A DNA stretch of 11,854 nucleotides from the NCBI GenBank assembly GCA_934500855.1, contig CAKSUH010000022.1:1-11854 (forward strand), read 5' to 3'. The DNA is from an uncultured Eubacteriales bacterium (GTDB lineage: Bacteria; Bacillota; Clostridia; Oscillospirales; CAG-272). Of this stretch, positions 7,290-11,854 are shown one piece after another. Position 1 is the first letter of the stretch, and each line of letters opens with the position of its first letter. A model generated the notes under the pieces. It searched no databases and had not been told where the DNA came from. It saw nothing but the letters and a program-made list of their open reading frames with translations. The translations under genes were made by a program, and so were the position numbers.

Positions 7290-7295
7290 CCTCCC
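7290..7295 (-). promoter_or_regulatory. Ribosome binding site that decides the murF start
   Basis: GGGAGG ends ten bases upstream of a GTG codon at 7277-7279. The longer frame up to ATG 7336 would add 19 residues (MRGGATKKSRYL...) that look unlike MurF and have no such site. GTG is therefore the likely start. Confidence 0.6.
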
Positions 7296-7321
7296 GTCCG
7301 CAAGTAGCGGGATTTTTTCGT

Positions 7322-7365
7322 GGCACCGCCGCGCAATTGCGCCGTCGGAATTGCGCGATGATGCC
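7322..7365 (-). repeat. Strong hairpin between murE and murF
   Basis: A 17-base arm at 7322-7338 pairs with 7349-7365 across a 10-base loop. The inner nine pairs (CGCGCAATT with AATTGCGCG) are perfect. In the minus-strand RNA the outer eight contain two G-U wobbles and one A-C mismatch. Minus-strand sequence after the stem is A-rich (ACGAAAAAAT), not U-rich, so it is not an intrinsic terminator for the operon. It could be an mRNA processing or stability element, or a repeat relic. A 12-base palindrome, GCGCAATTGCGC, lies at 7331-7342. Confidence 0.6.
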
Positions 7366-7382
7366 TCAGAGGTCACATTCGG

Positions 7383-8879
7383 TCAGATCTCCTTCCCGCG
7401 GCGGCATCGCTCCCGACACGCTTCCGTTACCAGCTCGCGCTCGGAAAACCGATGTCTCCCCGTTCGGTCGATCTCATACTCTTCATGTCCTTTTCCCGCA
7501 AGCAGGATCAGGTCGTTCTTTTCCGCCGTCAGGACCGCATGGCGGATTGCTTCGGCGCGGTCGGGAATGACCTCCGCCGTACCGTGTCGCATACCCGCGA
7601 GAATGTCGGCGATAATCGCCTGCGGGTCCTCGCTCCGGCTGTTATCGGAGGTGACGATCACGCGGTCCGCGTAAAGTTCCGCCACGCTCCCCATCATTGC
7701 CCGTTTGCTTCTGTCGCGATCCCCGCCGCAGCCGAACAGCAGGACAACCCGCTGTCCGTCCGTGCAGGAATCGCGCGCCGTGCGCAGCAGCTTTTCCAGT
7801 GCGTCCGGTGTGTGCGCGTAGTCAATCAATACGCTGAAGTCTGCGCCCACGCCGAGCCGGACCCGCTCCATTCTCCCCCTGACGCCGGTCATGGACGCGA
7901 GCGCGTCCTGAATGGAGGGTGGTCCGATGCCGAGTTCGATTGCGCAGACAGCCGCCTGCATGGAGTTCATAACCGTAAAGCCGCCCGGAATCGGGCAGGA
8001 AATTTTCATTCTTGTGTTTCCGGAGTGCAATTCGTATTCCACTCCGCGGACCGACGCGAGATGCAGATTCTCCGCGCGGTAATCGGCAGGTCTGCCGACC
8101 GCACTGCAGGTCACGCACCGTCCCGCCGCCGCGCGCCGCATCCGCTCCCCGTAGGGGGAATCGGTGTTGACGACGGTCAATGCGGACCGACGGAACAGCT
8201 CCGCCTTCGCGTCCGCGTAGGCGTCCATGGTTCCGTGGAAGTCCAGATGCTCGGGGGTCAGATTGGTAAAGATACCCGCCACAAAGCGGATGGGATCGAG
8301 TTTGCCGAGTGCCAGCGCATGGGAGGTAACCTCCATCAGGACATATTCCACGCCGTCGTCGACCATTTCCCGCAACATCCGGTAGAGGTCGGGCGGGTCG
8401 GGCGTGGTCATGTTTGCAAGCGGATCGCGGTTTTGCGCCGCCAGATGCCGCCCGCAGGATTCGCACCCCACCGTACCGATCAGTCCCGTGCGGTACATGG
8501 AGGCTTCCAGAATCGCGCGGAGCATATGCGTTACGGTGGTTTTGCCGTTTGTTCCCGTCACGCCGATGAATTTCAGACTTGCAACGGGATTGCCCCAGAA
8601 CGCGTTGAAAAGCCTTGCGGCGGCGCGCCTCGGGTTGTCGGAATAAACAGTGGGAACCGATGCGGCTTTCCGTCCCGTTTCGCACAGGACCGCGACCGCA
8701 CCTTTTGCGATCGCCTCCCCGATGTAAGTATGCCCATCGGTATGCAGACCGCGGATACAGACGAAAAGGCTTCCTTTCGTCACGCGTCCCGAATCCATTG
8801 CAATTGCGGAAATTTCGGTTTCGGCGCCGCTTTCGGGACATTCCAGCGCCGCCGCACGGCAGAGTTCTTTCAGTTTCAA
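7383..8879 (-). CDS. murE: UDP-MurNAc-tripeptide synthetase MurE
   Basis: This cytoplasmic ATP-dependent Mur ligase adds the third residue to UDP-MurNAc-L-Ala-D-Glu. With the TTG start it has 498 residues, normal for the family. The N-terminal UDP-binding domain is followed by the ATP loop VTGTNGKTT (about 107-115), the central domain with EVTSHAL and TPEHLDFHGTM, and the C-terminal domain with RGRMERV and YAHTPDALEK (354-363). The substrate-selecting motif reads DNSRSEDP (from about 412). The usual meso-diaminopimelate form is DNPR, so the Arg that contacts the second carboxylate is kept and Pro is replaced by Ser. GKGHE (462-466) also fits diaminopimelate enzymes. I infer mDAP as substrate, not lysine. 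An alternative GTG start at 8894 would add five residues but has no good ribosome binding site. murF follows after 103 bases. Confidence 0.95.
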   Translation of the reverse strand: MKLKELCRAAALECPESGAETEISAIAMDSGRVTKGSLFVCIRGLHTDGHTYIGEAIAKGAVAVLCETGRKAASVPTVYSDNPRRAAARLFNAFWGNPVASLKFIGVTGTNGKTTVTHMLRAILEASMYRTGLIGTVGCESCGRHLAAQNRDPLANMTTPDPPDLYRMLREMVDDGVEYVLMEVTSHALALGKLDPIRFVAGIFTNLTPEHLDFHGTMDAYADAKAELFRRSALTVVNTDSPYGERMRRAAAGRCVTCSAVGRPADYRAENLHLASVRGVEYELHSGNTRMKISCPIPGGFTVMNSMQAAVCAIELGIGPPSIQDALASMTGVRGRMERVRLGVGADFSVLIDYAHTPDALEKLLRTARDSCTDGQRVVLLFGCGGDRDRSKRAMMGSVAELYADRVIVTSDNSRSEDPQAIIADILAGMRHGTAEVIPDRAEAIRHAVLTAEKNDLILLAGKGHEEYEIDRTGRHRFSERELVTEACRERCRRGKEI

Positions 8880-8884
8880 AGCTT

Positions 8885-8889
8885 CCTCC
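8885..8889 (-). promoter_or_regulatory. Ribosome binding site that decides the murE start
   Basis: A perfect GGAGG sits five bases upstream of a TTG codon at 8877-8879. It lies inside the longer frame that opens at GTG 8894, which has no comparable site upstream. Starting at TTG gives the N-terminus MKLKEL, like typical MurE proteins. Confidence 0.65.
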
Positions 8890-8924
8890 GTCACAGTCGG
8901 ACATGAACTTCCGTCTTTTCACAT

Positions 8925-9066
8925 CCCGTGGGAGGTCGCGGGGCTTCGCCCCGCACCACGCGCAGGAAACTTCCCGAAAGAAGTTTCACAAAAGGGTTGG
9001 AATGCAACCGTTTGAGAATGCGTATCCTTCACATTTCTCACGGCTACAACAGAACAAGCAACCGTT
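8925..9066. repeat. Cluster of short intergenic stem-loops
   Basis: This fills most of the gap between the PBP gene and murE. Hairpins seen: GCGGGGC (8938-8944) with GCCCCGC (8948-8954) around a 3-base loop, inside weaker outer pairing of CGTGG and CCACG; GAAACTTC (8966-8973) with GAAGTTTC (8980-8987); and GGTTG (8995-8999) with CAACC (9005-9009). A looser arm pairs TGAGAA with TTCTCA further right. The 9-base word GCAACCGTT occurs at 9004-9012 and again at 9058-9066. No reading frame makes sense here. It looks like a mosaic of non-coding repeats of the kind scattered between genes; the function is unknown. Confidence 0.5.
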
Positions 9067-9070
9067 CCCC

Positions 9071-9120
9071 GAGGCTTCCCCTTGGGGGGAAGCTGTCGCG
9101 TCAGCGACTGATGAGGGGGA
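9071..9120. repeat. Double-hairpin interspersed repeat
   Basis: Two adjacent stem-loops lie about 35 bases downstream of the PBP stop. The first pairs GCTTCCCC (9074-9081) with GGGGAAGC (9086-9093) around a 4-base loop. The second pairs GTCGC (9095-9099) with GCGAC (9104-9108). The flank ACTGATGAGGGGG completes a unit that I recall as a common intergenic repeat in gut Clostridia; that is recollection, not a search. No T-run follows either stem on either strand, so it is not a normal intrinsic terminator. Confidence 0.6.
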
Positions 9121-9155
9121 TCAATCAGATAAAACCAAGCGAAGCAAGGCAATTT

Positions 9156-11468
9156 TTACGGGTCATCCGTCCAACCGCGGTCGTCATCGGTCTGCGAGTA
9201 GAATCGGATTTCGATAACGGTGCCTTTCGGAACGGGCGTTCCCTTTTCCACCGACTGCGAAACAACGGTTGCGTTGCTTCCGGAGGTGTAGTATTTGGTT
9301 CCCTTAATGCGGACATTCAGCCCGAGCACGCGGAGCTTTCCCGCCGCCGCCACTGCGGTCATGTTGGTCAGATCGGGGACGATCACGGTTTCGGGAATGA
9401 CATCCGACGCCCGCCTGCCCGTATAGACGATCAGTTGCGCCGTTTCGCGCTCCACCGCGGTTCCCGCGGCGGGGTACTGCGCAACGACCGTGCCGTCCTC
9501 GTCACCCACAATGCGGACCTCGAATTTTTCGCCGTAGCGGGACTGTACGGCAGTTGCCTTCCAGCCCGTCACACGCGGCGCTTCAATCACCTGATGTGCC
9601 AGTTCGTCCTCGGAATAGACCGCCTCCACGCCGAGGTACGGCAGGATGGTTTCCATGACATTTGCCACATACGGCGCCGCGACGGTGCTTCCGTAAAGCG
9701 CGCCTCTGCTCGGCTCATCGACAATGATGATGACCGCATATTGCGGATTCTCCGCCGGCGCATATGCAACCGTGGAGCAGATATACTTTCCTTTTGCGCC
9801 GACATCCTTTTTTTCGGAGGTTCCGGTCTTTGCGGCGATGCGGTAACCCGCAACATAGGCGTTCTTCGCGCCGCCGTCGGTTGAGACACCCTCTTCGAGA
9901 ATGGCGGAAACGGTTTTGCAGACTTCCGCGCTCACCACCTGTCGGCGAACCTGCGTATCATAGGAACGGATCACATTCCCATCGCGGTCGGTCACCTTGG
10001 AAAGCAGATGCGGGGTGACCAGATAGCCGCCGTTTGCCACCGCCGAGATTGCGGTGATCTGCTGAATCAGCGTGACATTGAAGTTTTGCCCGAACGCATA
10101 GATGGCAAGGTCAAGATCCGAAATGTCTTTCGTTGTCTTGATGACGCCTTTGCCCTCTCCGGGAAGATCGATACCGGTTTTTTCACGGTATCCGAACGAA
10201 GTGATATAGTTTGAAAAAGTCTCTTTTCCGAGCCGCAGACCGACGGTCATCAGCCACGGGTTGCAGGACTGCTGAATGCCCTTGGAAAAGGTCAGAGTAC
10301 CGTGTCCCGTTGTTTTGTGACAGTGGATTTTGTGCCCGAGGACAGTCTCATAGCCGACGCAGGTATGGGTTTCGTCGGTCTTGACCTTATCCTCCTCCAG
10401 CGCCATGGAAGCCGTGATTACCTTGAAGGTCGAACCGGGGATGTAGGAATCGGTCAGCGCCTTGTTCTTCCACATTTCCATGAGCAGTTTCTGCCGATAG
10501 GCATCGTGCTCCTCGGTTCCCTCTTCGCATTCGCAGTCGTTCAGCTTCTCCTCGGACTGTTCGTCCAGCGTCCACGGGTCATTGAGGTTGAAGTACGGGT
10601 AAACCGCCATTCCGAGGATCTCCCCCGTGTTGACATTCATCACCACACCCGCTGCGCGGTTCTTTCCGCCCGACGCGGTGTAAGCGTTCTCAAGCTGTTG
10701 CTCAAGCGCCGCCTGCACATAGGCGTCCAGCGTTGTGGTCAGGTTGTAGCCGTCCTTCGCCTCGATGTACTCTTCATATTCATAAGGCATTTCATTGCCG
10801 CGCGCGTCACGGGCGGTGATAATCCGACCGTTCGTTCCGGCAAGCAGTTGGTTATAGTAATTTTCCAGACCGTAAAGTCCGGTTCCGTCGCTTCCCGTAA
10901 ATCCGAGCACATGGGAGGCAAGCGTGGAGCGCGGGTAGTAGCGGGTGGAGGTCGGTTGCAGATAAATCATTCTCTGCAAGCCCTTTTCCTTAATAAAAGC
11001 GCGGACGGCGTCCGCCGTTTCTTCGCTGACATTCCGTTTGACCGTGCGGTCAAGGTAGCGGGTCTTTGCCGCTTCCTGAAGCACGAAATCGCGCGAAACC
11101 TCCAGCAGTTCCGACAGCCCGTCGGCAATCAGCTCGCCGAGATTGACCGTCTCACCGTTCCGCTTCATTTCGGTTTGCGCATCGGAAATCGACGAAGGCG
11201 AAATGAACACGCGGTAGGTTGTGATATTGGTTGCAAGCGCAACGCCGTTACGGTCATAAATGCCGCCGCGGTTGGCGGCGACTTCGGTTTGTGTGGTAAT
11301 CTGATCGATAACCTTTTGCTGATAGCGGTCATATTCGACCGTCTGGAGGATCAGAATCCGCACCAGCAGAATGGCAAGCAGACCCGTAACGGTCAGCGCG
11401 AGAATCCCCGCGCGGCGAACCGTCAGTCCGTCTGCGGGACCGTCGGGTCTGTTCTGTTTTGCTTTCAT
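9156..11468 (-). CDS. Class B penicillin-binding protein with PASTA domains (FtsI/SpoVD type)
   Basis: This is a 770-residue D,D-transpeptidase that cross-links septal peptidoglycan with FtsW. A short cytoplasmic tail precedes one membrane helix (about 21-43). The PBP dimerisation region follows, starting at the conserved NRGGIYDRNG (66-75). The transpeptidase domain shows all three motifs: GSTFK with nucleophile Ser346 and Lys349, SCN at 401-403, and KTGT at 547-550. Two PASTA repeats (about 627-683 and 692-757) end the protein; the second begins IVPDLTNM. The start is supported by GGGGAG a few bases upstream of the ATG. Gene order (ftsL, pbp, murE) fits either vegetative FtsI/PBP2b or the sporulation protein SpoVD, which also has PASTA. 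Only one such gene is seen here, so I give no symbol. Residues 300-335 form an acidic insert with two Cys (CEC). The gene looks intact. Confidence 0.93.
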   Translation of the reverse strand: MKAKQNRPDGPADGLTVRRAGILALTVTGLLAILLVRILILQTVEYDRYQQKVIDQITTQTEVAANRGGIYDRNGVALATNITTYRVFISPSSISDAQTEMKRNGETVNLGELIADGLSELLEVSRDFVLQEAAKTRYLDRTVKRNVSEETADAVRAFIKEKGLQRMIYLQPTSTRYYPRSTLASHVLGFTGSDGTGLYGLENYYNQLLAGTNGRIITARDARGNEMPYEYEEYIEAKDGYNLTTTLDAYVQAALEQQLENAYTASGGKNRAAGVVMNVNTGEILGMAVYPYFNLNDPWTLDEQSEEKLNDCECEEGTEEHDAYRQKLLMEMWKNKALTDSYIPGSTFKVITASMALEEDKVKTDETHTCVGYETVLGHKIHCHKTTGHGTLTFSKGIQQSCNPWLMTVGLRLGKETFSNYITSFGYREKTGIDLPGEGKGVIKTTKDISDLDLAIYAFGQNFNVTLIQQITAISAVANGGYLVTPHLLSKVTDRDGNVIRSYDTQVRRQVVSAEVCKTVSAILEEGVSTDGGAKNAYVAGYRIAAKTGTSEKKDVGAKGKYICSTVAYAPAENPQYAVIIIVDEPSRGALYGSTVAAPYVANVMETILPYLGVEAVYSEDELAHQVIEAPRVTGWKATAVQSRYGEKFEVRIVGDEDGTVVAQYPAAGTAVERETAQLIVYTGRRASDVIPETVIVPDLTNMTAVAAAGKLRVLGLNVRIKGTKYYTSGSNATVVSQSVEKGTPVPKGTVIEIRFYSQTDDDRGWTDDP

Positions 11469-11572
11469 CCGACTCCCCTTTCCAACGGTCTTTCGGTCAG
11501 CGGAACTCGGTTGCTTTCTCCGCCATCGGTATAGTGTATGGACAAAGCAGACGCGTTATGACTGTTTCGGGA

Positions 11573-11854
11573 TCATTTCCAACCGATGGCGCTCAGAAGC
11601 CCTGCCAATCCGATCCCGCTGTTCTTCTTTTCTCCCTTGACCTCGGCGATTTCGTCACGGTCAAGCGCGATGTAATCCATTTTCAGATATTCCTCGCCGA
11701 CCATGCCGTACTCCTCGGTAGCGATTCTGCGGATCTCCAGCAGGTCGACCGATGTTTCCAGATCGGACTTCAGTTCGGTAATATCCTCATGCAATTTGGT
11801 GATTTCCGAGTTGAGACGGCTGATCTGCGTCTCTGCCCCGATGACCATCAGCGA
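11573..11854 (-). CDS. FtsL/DivIC-like septum formation protein, 5' end missing
   Basis: This is the C-terminal 93 residues of a small divisome protein. The frame stays open to the window edge, so the start and the expected N-terminal membrane helix lie outside; the Met at 11848 is internal, or at least not needed as the start. What is visible is a heptad-like coiled coil (about the first 45 residues, rich in Leu/Ile and Glu/Lys) followed by IRRIATEEYGMV, which resembles the 'A..ELGMV' end of the FtsL/DivIC coiled coil. A charged tail ends in a Gly/Leu-rich stretch (IGLAGLLSAIGW). Known FtsL and DivIC proteins pair with FtsQ/DivIB in a trimer that activates FtsW and its PBP. Its place directly upstream of the class B PBP gene is the classical ftsL position. 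The family call is fairly safe, but FtsL and DivIC cannot be told apart from this fragment. A 104-base gap follows, in which I see no clear promoter or terminator. Confidence 0.72.
   Translation of the reverse strand, partial: SLMVIGAETQISRLNSEITKLHEDITELKSDLETSVDLLEIRRIATEEYGMVGEEYLKMDYIALDRDEIAEVKGEKKNSGIGLAGLLSAIGWK

Noticed and set aside
5678..7570. Open plus-strand frame of 630 codons opposite murF and mraY
   Set aside because: It is antisense to clear MurF and MraY, crosses gene boundaries and intergenic DNA, and encodes an Arg/His/Pro-rich sequence with no recognisable domain. It arises from the high GC content of the opposite strand.
7452..8906. Open plus-strand frame of 484 codons opposite murE
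   Set aside because: It is a mirror of the MurE codons, with no domain features and no credible ribosome binding site. MurE motifs on the other strand are complete.
9071..9120. Double hairpin as an intrinsic terminator of the PBP gene
   Set aside because: No T-run follows either stem on the operon strand, and the cluster continues in the same direction with murE.
11469..11572. Promoter in the gap between the FtsL-like gene and the PBP gene
   Set aside because: Only weak -10-like words (TATACC, TACACT) are present, without a matching -35 at proper spacing.

Overview
This window is almost entirely one division and cell wall (dcw) gene cluster. All genes lie on the minus strand, so transcription runs from the right edge to the left edge. 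The DNA looks GC-rich by eye. Three features point to a Gram-positive Firmicutes of the Clostridia: a class B penicillin-binding protein with C-terminal PASTA domains, a DivIB-type FtsQ, and a SpoVE/FtsW gene between mraY and murG. The intergenic hairpin repeats resemble those I recall from gut Oscillospirales, but a genus cannot be fixed from the sequence alone.

In transcription order (right to left) the genes are: the C-terminal part of an FtsL/DivIC-like protein, cut by the window edge; a PASTA-containing class B PBP (FtsI/SpoVD type); a 261-base gap full of hairpins; murE; a 103-base gap with a strong hairpin; murF; mraY; ftsW/spoVE; murG; ftsQ/divIB; a 491-base gap with two perfect 20-bp inverted repeats and a candidate promoter; and ftsZ.

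The genes form one pathway. MurE and MurF build the UDP-MurNAc-pentapeptide. MraY moves it to undecaprenyl phosphate (lipid I), and MurG adds GlcNAc (lipid II). FtsW polymerises lipid II and the PBP cross-links it at the septum. FtsL and FtsQ hold the divisome together, and FtsZ positions it. murD, murC, murB and ftsA are absent from this stretch and must lie elsewhere.

I see no undescribed defence, mobile or metabolic system here. The most notable observation is murF: it lacks the end of its C-terminal domain and runs out of frame for about 47 codons into mraY, which suggests a deletion or an assembly error. Other points are the structured intergenic repeats, a phased A-tract array at the ftsZ promoter, an unusual FtsZ C-terminal tail, and a DNSR (not DNPR) substrate motif in MurE.
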